Shown: in pieces, positions 1 to 9,135 of the stretch
Layout of the letters: the number at the start of each line of letters is the position of its first letter
Position numbering within the stretch: position 1 is the stretch's first letter
Assembly (NCBI RefSeq): GCF_004283175.1
Contig: NZ_RXNW01000015.1
Location: forward strand, 1-64,000
DNA length: 64,000 bases
Source of the DNA: Legionella longbeachae
GTDB taxonomy: Bacteria > Pseudomonadota > Gammaproteobacteria > Legionellales > Legionellaceae
Direction of reading: 5' to 3'
Notes under the pieces: generated by a model
Seen by the model: only the letters and a program-made list of their open reading frames with translations
Told to the model about the DNA's origin: nothing
Database searches by the model: none
Position numbers and translations under genes: made by a program

Positions 1-315
1 GTGAAACACCTGTTTGCGTAAACTCTCGCTCGCTCTTTGGTATTTACCTATCCCCGGGAAACGCTGATTAAAATAACGGTTACATAAGGAACAATAATAC
101 TTATGGGCTTTAATACATAAATAACTATGACGTAAACCAATAGATTCATGACGAATACGCCTTATAAAACTGTCCTTTTTACGAAGCTTCTTATTACCAC
201 AATGAATGCATCGTACAACTCTACGATAACTAACTTCTATTAAAACAGGGTTCGCTCCACTCACCTTTTTAATAGAATATCCCGGTAAATTTAGGATACA
301 ATCTTTCTTAGGCAT
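1..315 (-). CDS. ISL3-family transposase, N-terminal part
   Basis: Reading from the ATG at 315 toward the left edge gives an uninterrupted 105 codons beginning MPKKDCILNLPGYSIKKV. The protein has two CxxC pairs, CIHC and CSLC, about 40 residues apart, as in the zinc-finger N-terminus of ISL3 transposases. The C-terminal DDE catalytic domain lies outside the window, so it cannot be said whether the enzyme is intact. No frameshift is visible in this part. Confidence 0.7.
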   Translation of the reverse strand, partial: MPKKDCILNLPGYSIKKVSGANPVLIEVSYRRVVRCIHCGNKKLRKKDSFIRRIRHESIGLRHSYLCIKAHKYYCSLCNRYFNQRFPGIGKYQRASESLRKQVFH

Positions 316-397
316 TTTAATCTTCCTTTTGACCGTCAAATCAAAGGGTTAGTCTAGACTAACTTGATTAAAATGCCCCTTTATTTGGGGTAGAGCC
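1..397 (-). mobile_element. End of an ISL3-like insertion sequence
   Basis: The left edge holds the 5' end of an insertion sequence running off the window. On the minus strand the presumed terminal repeat begins GGCTCTACCCC at position 397; ISL3-family ends usually begin GGCTCTT, so this fits but is not exact. The transposase start lies about 80 bases inside. The 8 bases outside the end (398-405) would be one copy of a target duplication. The other end is not visible, so neither repeat nor duplication can be confirmed. Confidence 0.6.
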
Positions 398-948
398 AAG
401 TATGGACTTATCATAATCCTGGAGATTTTATCTATAAAGTATACTTTACAAATAAAAAAGTTTCTTCGGTTATAACTAAGGTTCCTGATTAAATAGACTT
501 AAAGGAGTCCACTCTTGCCCTTTTCGGACAAAATAAATATGTATAGGGCCTGCACATCTAATACATTGATAGAATAAAAGGCTTCTTTTTCACCATTTAA
601 ATAGATTTGTTTAATATACTCCTCTATTCCATCGTTATGCCAGGTGGGTGTTGTGTCATTTATTTTTCAGGGGGCATTGCCCTTTAAGAGCCCATTATAA
701 TCACACGCAGAGGCCCTAACACGAACTTTATAATTTTTAATATATTCATTTCATTATATTAGTTTCATCTTATGATGGAATCCTTCTATTCTTCCTCTGA
801 ATTTACTAACCCCATGCCTTTTGCGGTATAACTAAAATAATTAGAAAGCCTGACAGCAAAAATTTGTAAAACACAAAGTGATCTTTTAATAATCACTTAA
901 TCTACTGATGATACAATTTAGAAATTAAAAATTAAAAAAAAGGTCATC
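398..948. other. Intergenic region between IS end and toxin gene
   Basis: AT-rich DNA without an intact gene. It contains one coding-looking remnant (499-669, listed separately). The 280 bases before the gene at 949 are very AT-rich and probably carry its promoter, but I cannot name a convincing -35/-10 pair. A purine-rich AAAAAAAGGTC just before the ATG at 949 is the likely ribosome binding site. Confidence 0.4.
499..669 (-). pseudogene. Remnant of an unidentified gene
   Basis: On the minus strand one frame stays open for about 55 codons and ends at TAA (499-501). It reads NDTTPTWHNDGIEEYIKQIY, continues LNGEKEAFYSINVLDVQALY and ends KGKSGLL. The composition looks like real protein. There is no start codon, and a stop lies directly upstream, so it is best read as the C-terminal tail of a gene destroyed by nearby rearrangement. 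I do not recognise the family. A proline-rich HNDG-type context resembles a response-regulator or diguanylate-cyclase tail only weakly. Confidence 0.3.
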
Positions 949-2646
949 ATGAGAAATTTAACTTATTCTGAACGTGTTAAATTAACTAAACTCATTCAAG
1001 AAATAGTGTCAAAAAAATATGAGGGAGAGGCACTAGACAAATTACATGTTGAAGCGATAAAACTTGCTCATGGTAATCCCGATGAGATTAACCTTTGGTA
1101 TAAAGAAAAAACTTTTGAAAATACCAAAAAACTTAATAAAGTTGTGGGCGATCTAAATATATTTGTTAATAATCAACTTGAAACAGAGAAAATGGTTATC
1201 TCTGCGGCAAGCAAATTACTTTCCGACTTTGAAGGCGCCGAACTGGATGCAAAGCAAGCAATTCGTCTTGCAAGTGGCGATCCTAAAAAATACGACACAT
1301 ATGAAAGAGAAGTGAAAGAGTACTTTGATTCTGAGTTAAGTAAAGAGATTAATCTGCGCAAAAAATCCGGTGAAAAAGTTGATCATCCTAAGGAAATTTT
1401 AGATAAACAACAATTTATCAAAGACGCAAAAAATATTGTAAATACAATTGCTAATACATTAATGGTGACATCACCTGAATTTAGAAAAAATCGTGTTGCT
1501 TACATTAAACATAGTCTAGAAAACTCAAAATATAATGCCAAATTCATTGACCGTGATGGTCAAATGCAATTTAGAACCATTCGCCCAGAAGGTGATTATG
1601 GGAAGCCAGAAGTGGCATTTAAAGAAGGTTTAGCACCACAATTCGTTAGCATGTGGGCTTTCCAATCAGGTGTCATTAGCAAACCCTATGTCAATGACGT
1701 ATTTGAAACAGAAGGCGAAAAAATTGGCTGGTCTGGTGGTATTACATCAACTTCTGCTAACTTAAAATTTTGCGCAGCATTTGATTTTGCTGCCAGTTAT
1801 GGTATGCAAGATGGTTATATCTACGTATATGCATGTGATGAAGCAGCATCCGTTGCCCGTCATATTAGCTTTGGTGTAGGCTATGATGGCAAAGTTGATA
1901 AAGGCATGGGAATAGAACGTAGTAATGCTGAGGCTGCAATGGAATACATGTTACCTTTTTTATCCCCTGAGCGAATTATAGGTGCTAGAGAAATCAAAAA
2001 AGATGGTTCTCTGGGTGAGTTTTTTTCAAATCCAAATGTGAAACACAGTGCCTATGGTGATACTGAGTTTCTAAAATTGGTCCTTTGTGAAAATGTTAAC
2101 GAAATTAAGCTCATCGAATACCTAGAACGACGAAGTGTAGAAATTCTACATAAAGACAATGATGTCGAATATACCAATAAAATGATAAAACTCTTTAGTG
2201 AACTTTCTCCTGAACGGCAAGCTGTTGTATTAAAAATAGCCCATGCTTCTCATATAGCATTAACTCATCAACTTACAGACAATTTAGACCCAACACTCAA
2301 AGAAACAGATCCAGTTAAATGGGATATGTTACATGGATTAAAATTAAGTAAAGATCCTGAGCACCCGCTTGAGGTATTACCCGAAGTGATGAAACTGGAA
2401 TTATCTTACGAACAACAATTAAGATTAGATTCACATTTGGAAAAACATTCCGAATTACACGTTAAATCACATTTTAGATTTGAGTTTGAAAGGGACAAAC
2501 GTACAACAAAAGACAAATCACCTACAGATAAAATTCATTTCCCTAAACCACGGTTCTTTAGACAAGAACAAGAAAAGCCTTCAACTAAAGATGCTTTGGA
2601 AGATATAAGTAAAATTACCCCTGAAAAGCCCTACGGTTCTAAGTAA
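949..2646 (+). CDS. Pertussis/cholera toxin-like ADP-ribosyltransferase, candidate Dot/Icm effector
   Basis: 565-aa protein. The middle (residues about 205-360) follows the order of the mono-ADP-ribosyltransferase toxin fold of the pertussis toxin S1 type. FRTIRP at 208-213 matches the YRxxSRP strand with catalytic Arg (R209). STS follows at 267-269, then a GYIYVY strand at 289-294. AMEYMLPFLSPERI at 330-343 matches the SEYLAHRRIPPENI region, with E332 as the likely catalytic Glu. The flanks are charged and helical. The last 70 residues are hydrophilic and rich in Lys, Glu, Pro and Ser, like a Dot/Icm secretion tail. There is no signal peptide. Seen: motifs and spacing. Known: residues R, STS and E define this ART class. 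Inferred: secretion and host target. Confidence 0.6.
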   Translation: MRNLTYSERVKLTKLIQEIVSKKYEGEALDKLHVEAIKLAHGNPDEINLWYKEKTFENTKKLNKVVGDLNIFVNNQLETEKMVISAASKLLSDFEGAELDAKQAIRLASGDPKKYDTYEREVKEYFDSELSKEINLRKKSGEKVDHPKEILDKQQFIKDAKNIVNTIANTLMVTSPEFRKNRVAYIKHSLENSKYNAKFIDRDGQMQFRTIRPEGDYGKPEVAFKEGLAPQFVSMWAFQSGVISKPYVNDVFETEGEKIGWSGGITSTSANLKFCAAFDFAASYGMQDGYIYVYACDEAASVARHISFGVGYDGKVDKGMGIERSNAEAAMEYMLPFLSPERIIGAREIKKDGSLGEFFSNPNVKHSAYGDTEFLKLVLCENVNEIKLIEYLERRSVEILHKDNDVEYTNKMIKLFSELSPERQAVVLKIAHASHIALTHQLTDNLDPTLKETDPVKWDMLHGLKLSKDPEHPLEVLPEVMKLELSYEQQLRLDSHLEKHSELHVKSHFRFEFERDKRTTKDKSPTDKIHFPKPRFFRQEQEKPSTKDALEDISKITPEKPYGSK

Positions 2647-2657
2647 TATTTCCAGTG

Positions 2658-2688
2658 CGATATAAAAAGCATGATGCTTTTTATATCG
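2658..2688 (+). terminator. Hairpin after the ART-like gene
   Basis: A perfect inverted repeat with 15-base arms and a 1-base centre (about 13 bp with a 5-base loop when folded) lies 12 bases after the stop codon. It is A/T-rich and has no clear U-tract, so termination is plausible but not certain. Confidence 0.5.
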
Positions 2689-2778
2689 TCAAAATTAAAA
2701 GAAGATTATCATTTTATTGGTATTTAAGATTATATTAATTTACAATTGCTTCAAGTTTCATCAATTTTTGGTATCTTT

Positions 2779-3285
2779 ATGCAACGAAAAGTAGAATTAA
2801 CATATAATTTTCTCTCAAAATTACCCGCCGACCAGGATTATGACCACAAAATATTTTCTCCTGCTTTTAAATCGATTCTCCTCAATCTCCAAAATATTTA
2901 CAACATCTACGGGGGTATTCCAAAAACATGTATTCGATTGTTAAATCAGCTTAAATTACCTTTTGATGATCGTGAATATCTGCAAAAAGTCTCAAATCCT
3001 ATTCGATTTTTTGCTGTAAGAGATCAAAATGAATCTTTTTTCACTTTGGCTCAAAGTCTGGAAAATTTAAGAACACTACTCAGTCAAGATGAACATAAAC
3101 TCAAGGATATGTTCGCAAAAGATATCGAGCTAATGCCTGGCGATGATAAAAGTAAAACCTTCGCAAGGATCGTAAGTGAAGCCTGTACAAAGGCAATTGA
3201 TATGACTATTTCCGAACTACAAGCCCAAATGGACTGTCGATTCGAAGAAAAGCCCCCTTCTTCACCAATGATGTGGGTACATTGA
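2779..3285 (+). CDS. Hypothetical protein, possible effector
   Basis: I do not recognise this family. From the ATG at 2779 it encodes 168 residues; an in-frame TTG at 2746 would add 11 hydrophobic residues. The protein is soluble and mainly helical with no signal peptide, no membrane segment and no clear motif. The C-terminus is EEKPPSSPMMWVH. It sits about 130 bases downstream of the ART-like gene and is followed by a good terminator, so the two could be co-transcribed despite the hairpin between them. Low GC and lack of known relatives suit the variable effector pool of Legionella, but that is inference from location only. Confidence 0.5.
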   Translation: MQRKVELTYNFLSKLPADQDYDHKIFSPAFKSILLNLQNIYNIYGGIPKTCIRLLNQLKLPFDDREYLQKVSNPIRFFAVRDQNESFFTLAQSLENLRTLLSQDEHKLKDMFAKDIELMPGDDKSKTFARIVSEACTKAIDMTISELQAQMDCRFEEKPPSSPMMWVH

Positions 3286-3335
3286 TAAGCATGCAATTTC
3301 AAGGGACAAATAAGAACAAAAATGTAAATATCATG

Positions 3336-3360
3336 CTCCCTCCTTAGGGAGTATTTTTAT
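3336..3360 (+). terminator. Rho-independent terminator
   Basis: CTCCCT - CCTT loop - AGGGAG followed by TATTTTTATT, 50 bases after the stop of the preceding gene. Confidence 0.7.
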
Positions 3361-3582
3361 TAAATCACTCCAAGAACACCAATCTATATTGATAAATATT
3401 ACTTACGATATCTGTATAGTTCAGGGGGATAATCAGCTTGTAATATCGTTTCTTGAATATTTCGTTAAAAAAACATAGAACTATGTATCTGGATTGATGT
3501 TTACCATTAGTATCCACAATTTCTTTATCTCTAATCTATAATTATTAAATAAGATATTGATTGAAGGATAATAAAACGCATT

Positions 3583-3741
3583 TTGGAGAAAATCACGGGA
3601 TACATCATTGCATGGTTGTTAGGCTTTCCTGTTAGTTTATTAGTATTGATCTGGCTAATTTCTCACCTTTATTTAAATGAAGCTGGTATTAAATTTACAC
3701 CAGCTTCATTTAATAAAATTACTCTTGTACTTCACAAGTAA
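3583..3741 (+). CDS. Small single-membrane-segment protein (TTG start)
   Basis: A 52-codon frame starting with TTG, preceded by a GAAGGAT ribosome-binding-like sequence. The first part reads (M)EKITGYIIAWLLGFPVSLL followed by VLIWLISHLY: one strong membrane helix with a Gly-Phe-Pro kink. This pattern is common in tiny bacterial membrane proteins. The tail runs through the terminator palindrome at 3674-3712 and overlaps the end of the opposite-strand gene by 23 bases, so the C-terminus may be a read-through extension. No ATG is available. A real gene is plausible but unproven. Confidence 0.35.
   Translation: MEKITGYIIAWLLGFPVSLLVLIWLISHLYLNEAGIKFTPASFNKITLVLHK
3674..3712. terminator. Bidirectional terminator hairpin
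   Basis: Perfect 14-base arms (TAAATGAAGCTGGT and its complement) around an 11-base AT loop. A/T-rich flanks on both sides would give U-tracts in either direction. It lies 6 bases beyond the stop of the minus-strand gene at 3719-3958. Confidence 0.65.
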
Positions 3742-3958
3742 TTTTAGTGCAATCACGACAATTTTTGGCAGCAAAAGCGAAAGAATCGGCCGCTGAACCT
3801 TGCGTATTTGCCATCTTATCATCAGCAGCTTTATCTTCTGCAACATCACTACTACTTGCATTCGTAGTGCAAATCCATTTAGCATTTAAATCAGTTTTTG
3901 TTGCAGAAAAGGCCACAGAAGAAGCTATAACAAAAAAAACTATAATTAACTTTTTCAT
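3719..3958 (-). CDS. Small exported Cys-containing protein
   Basis: 79 residues. An N-terminal signal peptide (MKKLIIVFFVIASSVAFSA, cleavage after about residue 19) is followed by a short acidic, Ala/Asp-rich mature part. That part holds four cysteines: WIC, NCRDC and TC. The paired CxxC-like spacing suggests disulfides or metal binding in the periplasm. The gene has a GGAGATG-type ribosome binding site and its own terminator, so it is probably monocistronic. I do not recognise the family; a Legionella-restricted periplasmic protein is the most likely reading. Confidence 0.6.
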   Translation of the reverse strand: MKKLIIVFFVIASSVAFSATKTDLNAKWICTTNASSSDVAEDKAADDKMANTQGSAADSFAFAAKNCRDCTKITCEVQE

Positions 3959-4246
3959 AACATCTCCTTGTTCAAATATCCATTAAATGTTTTATTTCCT
4001 CTATGAGGTCCTTTGACGACTTTTCAGTCTCATCTGAGTAATCGGAATATGTAGTGATAACTCCCAATGACTCTAAAGTCATCATTAGTTAATTTACCCA
4101 AATTTTTGTGCATTTTTCTTTTATGGGTTAACTATTAAACTATAGAGTATTGTTCAAAATATATCCAATTCAAATAATCCCCTGAGAAAATGATTTAAGC
4201 AAATTATTTTTATATTTATTGGAAATAGCGACGATTCTTAGCAAAA

Positions 4247-5518
4247 TTATCTGGCAGGATTAAAATTACTTTCTTTATCTATAGAAATTGTTTCTTGTCT
4301 AATTTCCTTTGTTTGTTCTTTGATTTTGATTAAGAATGGGATAAAAAGCAAAGCAAATACAACAGAAAGTTGGTACAAAGCAACCCACCCAAGATTCATT
4401 TGAATCGTTGCCGCCACTGGACCTGAGATAATGCGAGGTAATGTAGATAATGCAACAAGTAATGAAAATTGAGTCCCAGTATACTGTTTATCTACCAAAC
4501 GCATAAATAAAGCGACTAATGCTGTAGAACCCATCCCCGCTGCAAAATTATCAAAAAATACCGCTATTGATAATAAAATAACATTTTTGCCTATCATTGC
4601 TAACGCAACAAATAAAATATTCGTTAATGCCTGTAACAAACCAAAAACAAGTAATGAACGGTACAGTGAATAATGCATCAATAAAAACCCGGCAGATATT
4701 CCGCCTAGCAATATAGAGCCAACTCCTAGTATTTTATTTATATATCCAATAGTATCTAAAGAAAAACCAAGTCCTTGAATGAGAAATGGCATGACGATAC
4801 CACTAGTAGTCGTTGTAAAAGCCTCTCCTAATTTATAACAAAAAACAAAACATAAAAGAGGAACGACTCCTTGCCGTGACAAAAATTCTTTCACAGGTGC
4901 TATAAATGATAATGTAAAATTATTCTTTTCTTTAAAGACAGCACTGGGTTCTTCACTACCAAAGACAGCAAACATCCCTACTATCATGAGACAACCCATA
5001 AAGCGATAAGTAAAAGCCCAACCTAATTTCTGTGCCATCACTAAAGCAAAACCACCAGACAACAACAGGGCAATTCGATAACCTAAAACCGCTAAAGAAG
5101 CGCCTAGAGCATGCCCCGTCACTGGTAAATATTCAGCTCGATGTGCATCAATTGCAATATCTTGTGTTGCAGAAAAACAGGCCAAGGCTAATGCGAGTAA
5201 TGCCATTACATTAGGATGTTGCTCCGGGGTAAACCAGGCCATCAAGTTAAATCCTACAAGCAACAAACATTGCATTGCCAAGATCCAACTTCTCCTTTTA
5301 CCCAGGTTAAATAACGAGTAACGATCGAGAATAGGCCCCCAGAAAATACGATAAGCGTAAGGCAAACTAATTAAACTTAATGTCCCAGTAACAAATACAG
5401 ACATCCCGCTATAGGCAAACCATGCTTGCAAGGTACTACTGATTAACGCCATAGGCAAACCAGAAGAAAAACCCAAAATGAAAACAATAAAGAGACGCTT
5501 GTTCATCATTAAGATCAC
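4247..5518 (-). CDS. ampG: AmpG-like muropeptide permease (MFS)
   Basis: 423-aa polytopic membrane protein with about 12 hydrophobic segments. TQDIAIDAHRAEYLP at about residues 118-132 is the conserved AmpG signature between helices 4 and 5, and an IFWGPILDRYS loop is at 58-69. AmpG imports anhydro-muropeptides released from peptidoglycan into the cytoplasm for recycling, driven by the proton gradient. The start could be the first Met (5518) or the later MMNKR (5506); the difference is 4 residues. It stands alone on the minus strand downstream of mip, separated by a terminator. Legionella often carries several AmpG paralogues, so its exact substrate is not certain. Confidence 0.8.
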   Translation of the reverse strand: MILMMNKRLFIVFILGFSSGLPMALISSTLQAWFAYSGMSVFVTGTLSLISLPYAYRIFWGPILDRYSLFNLGKRRSWILAMQCLLLVGFNLMAWFTPEQHPNVMALLALALACFSATQDIAIDAHRAEYLPVTGHALGASLAVLGYRIALLLSGGFALVMAQKLGWAFTYRFMGCLMIVGMFAVFGSEEPSAVFKEKNNFTLSFIAPVKEFLSRQGVVPLLCFVFCYKLGEAFTTTTSGIVMPFLIQGLGFSLDTIGYINKILGVGSILLGGISAGFLLMHYSLYRSLLVFGLLQALTNILFVALAMIGKNVILLSIAVFFDNFAAGMGSTALVALFMRLVDKQYTGTQFSLLVALSTLPRIISGPVAATIQMNLGWVALYQLSVVFALLFIPFLIKIKEQTKEIRQETISIDKESNFNPAR

Positions 5519-5551
5519 TCAAAGCGGTGAGGATTTGCAACTTAAGAAGAG

Positions 5552-5575
5552 CTCACTCCCAAAAATAGGAGTGAG
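5552..5575 (-). terminator. Terminator downstream of mip
   Basis: CTCACTCC - 8-base loop - GGAGTGAG, 30 bases past the mip stop codon, followed on the minus strand by CTCTTCTT. It separates mip from ampG. Confidence 0.6.
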
Positions 5576-5605
5576 TATGATGAGAAAGAAGATCTTCTCA
5601 CGAGA

Positions 5606-6307
5606 TTAGGCTGCTTTTTTTACAGAAATCAAATGAATTTTGAAAATCAAAGTTTCATTTGGACCTATTGGACCACCTACGCTACGTGGGCCATAAGCTA
5701 AATCTGCAGGAACAAAAACTTCCCATGTAGAACCAGCAGGCATTAATTGTAATGCTTCTGTCCAACCAGGGATTACTTGCGAAACTTGGAATGTAGCTGG
5801 TTTGCCTGCTTTTTCAGTACTATCAAATACAGTACCATCAATCAAGGTACCAGTATATTCAACAGTTACAGTATCTGATTTACCTGGTTTTGCGCCAGTG
5901 CCGGCATCAATAATCTTATACTGCAAACCACTTGGTAAAACTACTATCCCAGGTTTTGACTTATTAGCAGATAAGAAAGCGTCACCTTTTGCTTTGTTTT
6001 CTTCTGCTTTTTTATTAAACTCAGCACTACGCTTAGCCATCAGATCTTTCTGAAATTTACTAAGAACGTCTTTCATTTGTTCTTCAGTCAAAATCAATTG
6101 AGCACCAGACATCCCATCTTGCATTCCTTTAGCTAATACGTCTGGGTTAATGTCAATGCCTTGATTTTTAAAGTTTTTTCCTAAATCAGCACCAATACTA
6201 TAAGATAATTTATCTTTGTCCGTAGTAAGCGATGTAGCATCAGTTGCAGCCATTGCTGTAGACATTGCCAAACCCATAATGGCCGCAGTGACCAATTTCA
6301 TCTTCAT
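5606..6307 (-). CDS. mip: Macrophage infectivity potentiator, FKBP-type peptidyl-prolyl isomerase
   Basis: 233 residues, the length of L. pneumophila Mip (233). Signal peptide 1-20 ending STAMA; then the N-terminal dimerisation domain ([18 protein letters not shown]), a long connecting helix (about 75-120) and the C-terminal FKBP domain from about 125. The FKBP part has [32 protein letters not shown] and AYGPRSVGG, the active-site and FK506-binding segments. Mip is a periplasmic or surface dimer that speeds proline isomerisation and helps early intracellular infection. A strong AAGGGG ribosome binding site precedes the ATG. Differences from the L. pneumophila sequence (for example PADLAYG for PSGLAYG) indicate another species. 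Confidence is very high. Confidence 0.97.
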   Translation of the reverse strand: MKMKLVTAAIMGLAMSTAMAATDATSLTTDKDKLSYSIGADLGKNFKNQGIDINPDVLAKGMQDGMSGAQLILTEEQMKDVLSKFQKDLMAKRSAEFNKKAEENKAKGDAFLSANKSKPGIVVLPSGLQYKIIDAGTGAKPGKSDTVTVEYTGTLIDGTVFDSTEKAGKPATFQVSQVIPGWTEALQLMPAGSTWEVFVPADLAYGPRSVGGPIGPNETLIFKIHLISVKKAA

Positions 6308-6606
6308 AAAGAATCCCCTTGTAGTCTTTCTATTGTGCCTATCATCCTATTTTTTGAATAGTAAATAGGAAATTATAAAAATATCCATATAATTTTGCCT
6401 AAATTCACATGAAATTACTAGACCTTAAATCAGATTAATTGTAATTATATTATAAAGAGTATTACATTAAGCCTAGAATCTGTTTTTTATCTCTTTTTTG
6501 GCGAAAAGTACGGCATGATACCCACACACTTCACTATAATTAAAATAGACAAATAAAGAAGATCGCTCTACACTTTGCACTAATTATAACTAGAGATTTA
6601 AACCCC
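6308..6606. other. Divergent promoter region between mip and sdaA
   Basis: 299 AT-rich bases between divergent genes. It must hold both promoters. TATAAT-like hexamers occur on both strands (for example TATTATAAAGAG near 6448 and CACTATAATTAA near 6531), but no decisive -35 box or operator was seen. Confidence 0.35.
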
Positions 6607-7983
6607 ATGAACATCAGTGTATTTGATTTATTTTCGATTGGAATTGGTCCTTCAAGCTCGCATACAGTGGGTCCCATGCTCGCTGCCAATGCCTTCCTGA
6701 GATTGCTTGAAGACAAACAACTTATAGATCAATCCCAACGAATTAAAATTGAACTATATGGTTCCCTTGCCTTAACCGGAAAAGGTCATGGTACTGACAA
6801 AGCCATTTTAAATGGATTAGAAAATAAAGCCCCTGAAACGGTGGATCCGGCATCCATGGTACCGCGCATGCATGAAATCCTTAATTCACATACCCTTCAT
6901 CTAGCAGGTAAAAAAAATATTCCCTTTAATGAACAAACTGACTTTCTATTCTTACAAAAAGAGCTGTTACCAAAGCACACTAATGGAATGCGCTTTTCCG
7001 CTTTTGATGAACTAAGTAACTTGTTAGTAGCACAAGTATACTATTCGATTGGTGGTGGCTTTATTACTACAGAAGAGGACTTTTCAAAATCTACTGAAGA
7101 TACAAATCCTCCCCCCTATCCATTTTCAACCGCATCCCAGCTCCTGGAGCTTTGTCGTGAACATAATTTGACTATAGCTGAATTAATGATGGTGAATGAA
7201 AAAACTTGGCGTAGTACTGAGGAAATTCATCAAGGCATTTTGGACATTGCCAAAGTAATGGATGATTGCATCATCAATGGATGCAAACACGATGGTATCT
7301 TACCCGGTGGTTTAAATTTAAAAAGACGTGCCCCAGATTTATATAATAAGTTGATGCATCAAAAAGGAGTAAAAAGCATCTTCGAACAATCCGATATTAT
7401 GAACTGGTTAAATCTTTACGCTATGGCAGTTAATGAAGAAAATGCTGCAGGAGGACGTATTGTTACTGCCCCAACGAATGGAGCTGCAGGAATTATTCCG
7501 GCTGTACTTAAATATTGTCAACAAGCACATGATAAAATGAGCAGTAAAGATATTTATACCTATTTCCTCACCGCAGCTGCTATCGGCATCCTCTATAAAA
7601 AGGGCGCTTCTATTTCTGGTGCTGAAGTTGGCTGCCAAGGTGAAGTTGGTGTAGCCTCTTCTATGGCTGCAGCAGGCCTTACTGCAGTCCTTGGAGGAAC
7701 TGTTGCCCAAGTTGAAAATGCAGCAGAAATCGCAATGGAGCATCATTTAGGAATGACTTGTGATCCTGTTTTAGGCTTAGTACAAATACCATGTATCGAA
7801 CGAAATGCAATGGGAGCTGTAAAAGCAGTAAATGCAACTCGAATGGCACTCATAGGGGATGGCCAACACCAAATTTCCCTGGATAAAGTAATTAAAACCA
7901 TGAAGCAGACAGGGATGGACATGCAGAGTATTTATAAGGAAACCTCGATGGGAGGTTTAGCTGTTAATTTACCCGAGTGTTGA
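6607..7983 (+). CDS. sdaA: L-serine ammonia-lyase (iron-sulfur, single chain)
   Basis: 458 residues. Starts [20 protein letters not shown], the classic N-terminus of the beta domain, which includes the serine-binding GPSSSHT motif. The catalytic alpha domain starts near 190 and has [22 protein letters not shown] and [12 protein letters not shown], whose cysteines bind the labile 4Fe-4S cluster. The enzyme deaminates L-serine to pyruvate and ammonia in the cytoplasm. Serine is a main carbon source for Legionella, so this is a central catabolic gene. It overlaps the convergent gene at 7969 by 15 bases. Confidence is high. Confidence 0.95.
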   Translation: MNISVFDLFSIGIGPSSSHTVGPMLAANAFLRLLEDKQLIDQSQRIKIELYGSLALTGKGHGTDKAILNGLENKAPETVDPASMVPRMHEILNSHTLHLAGKKNIPFNEQTDFLFLQKELLPKHTNGMRFSAFDELSNLLVAQVYYSIGGGFITTEEDFSKSTEDTNPPPYPFSTASQLLELCREHNLTIAELMMVNEKTWRSTEEIHQGILDIAKVMDDCIINGCKHDGILPGGLNLKRRAPDLYNKLMHQKGVKSIFEQSDIMNWLNLYAMAVNEENAAGGRIVTAPTNGAAGIIPAVLKYCQQAHDKMSSKDIYTYFLTAAAIGILYKKGASISGAEVGCQGEVGVASSMAAAGLTAVLGGTVAQVENAAEIAMEHHLGMTCDPVLGLVQIPCIERNAMGAVKAVNATRMALIGDGQHQISLDKVIKTMKQTGMDMQSIYKETSMGGLAVNLPEC

Positions 7984-9009
7984 AGAAATACAATCTTCGC
8001 ACTTAGAGTGAAAATGTTTCTCCACTAATACAGCAAGCCCTAACAGTCGATGCTTGTCTACCTTTTCGTTAAATAGGTGAATATCCTCTTCAGAGCTGAA
8101 AGAAGAGGATATCGTGTTTATTTTTTCGCCTAACTTTTCCATTTTTTTATTCACTCTCATATTCCTATGCTGTAGTAGTCCTGTGCGATCATCAACAAAG
8201 AACAAGTATTTTTCAATTGACTTCCATGCTCGATCCCCTTTATTGTTTACAACCTCAACACTAAGTTCCGTTGACTCAAGCACTTCCTTTTCCAAAGAAG
8301 AGACAGATTGTTTCGTGCGTAAAAGCCTAACGGGCAATGGACCAACTATTAGATTAAAGTTATACATGTCTTCAAGATCTTCCTTGGTATAACACATAGC
8401 GATAGCATCGCGATAGGTTTCTAAAGTATATTTAGCCACATGTTCTTTTTCTTTTTGCTGATGAGAGCGCATATAATCATAAATTGGGTTATATTTATTT
8501 TGATTAGATAACATCGCGATGCTATCTGTCGTAAAATAAGCACACCCACGGCCAGCATTTTGTAAGACATCTGTAGGTACATAAACGTGGAGATTGCAAA
8601 GTTTACTTAAACGACCAAGCGTCATCCGATTGGCTATTAAATTGGTTAAGACTAGTGATGGTACAAAACCCAGGGGATCACAGATTAAAATATCCAATGC
8701 AGGAAATTCTTTTGCTTTGAAATCAAACTCTAAAAAGGACCAATGATTTAAATGGGCACTCCCATCCCATTTTGAAATAGCAATTTGAAATCTTAAATCT
8801 TCATCACAATTTTCTATCATTTGCTCAATGACATAAGCTAATTCATCAAGTTCATCGCAACTCATTGCAAACGCATTAAAGCTATCTGCCTTTTTATGAA
8901 CTCGCGAGTTTTCCTTTAAATGTAAGAAAAATGCCATAAGGTCTTCTGAAATTGTGCCTGGTTTATCCACTTGGGCTAAAAGTTCTTTAATCTCTGTAAT
9001 GCTTTTCAT
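7969..9009 (-). CDS. YopJ/clan CE-like acetyltransferase or protease, candidate effector
   Basis: 346 residues without signal peptide or membrane segment. The N-terminal half shows the order of the YopJ-type catalytic triad: [10 protein letters not shown] with His89, [11 protein letters not shown] with Asp111, and [11 protein letters not shown] with Cys156 plus an oxyanion-type Gln150. Spacing (22 and 45 residues) is close to YopJ (19 and 44). YopJ relatives acetylate host kinases or remove ubiquitin-like tags after injection by secretion systems. The C-terminal part (from about 230) is charged and helical with a CxxC near the end. Seen: triad residues and context. Inferred: delivery by Dot/Icm. 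It is flanked by housekeeping genes, as often happens with Legionella effectors. Confidence 0.6.
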   Translation of the reverse strand: MKSITEIKELLAQVDKPGTISEDLMAFFLHLKENSRVHKKADSFNAFAMSCDELDELAYVIEQMIENCDEDLRFQIAISKWDGSAHLNHWSFLEFDFKAKEFPALDILICDPLGFVPSLVLTNLIANRMTLGRLSKLCNLHVYVPTDVLQNAGRGCAYFTTDSIAMLSNQNKYNPIYDYMRSHQQKEKEHVAKYTLETYRDAIAMCYTKEDLEDMYNFNLIVGPLPVRLLRTKQSVSSLEKEVLESTELSVEVVNNKGDRAWKSIEKYLFFVDDRTGLLQHRNMRVNKKMEKLGEKINTISSSFSSEEDIHLFNEKVDKHRLLGLAVLVEKHFHSKCEDCISSTLG

Positions 9010-9135
9010 AATAGAATTTAATTAGTTATAAGTTGGATTAATTATATAAAAATAAATAAATTTTATCAAAAATAGTACGATTGGATCTATATAAACCAAC
9101 TTCTATTAATTTTTTATTTAACAGTGAGATAAATT

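Noticed and set aside
3747-3986. 79-codon + strand frame
   Set aside because: Antisense of the signal-peptide protein on the minus strand, which has a better start, composition and terminator.
7408-7746. 112-codon minus-strand frame inside sdaA
   Set aside because: Lies fully within the catalytic domain of sdaA; Cys- and Ser-rich shadow with no independent start signals.
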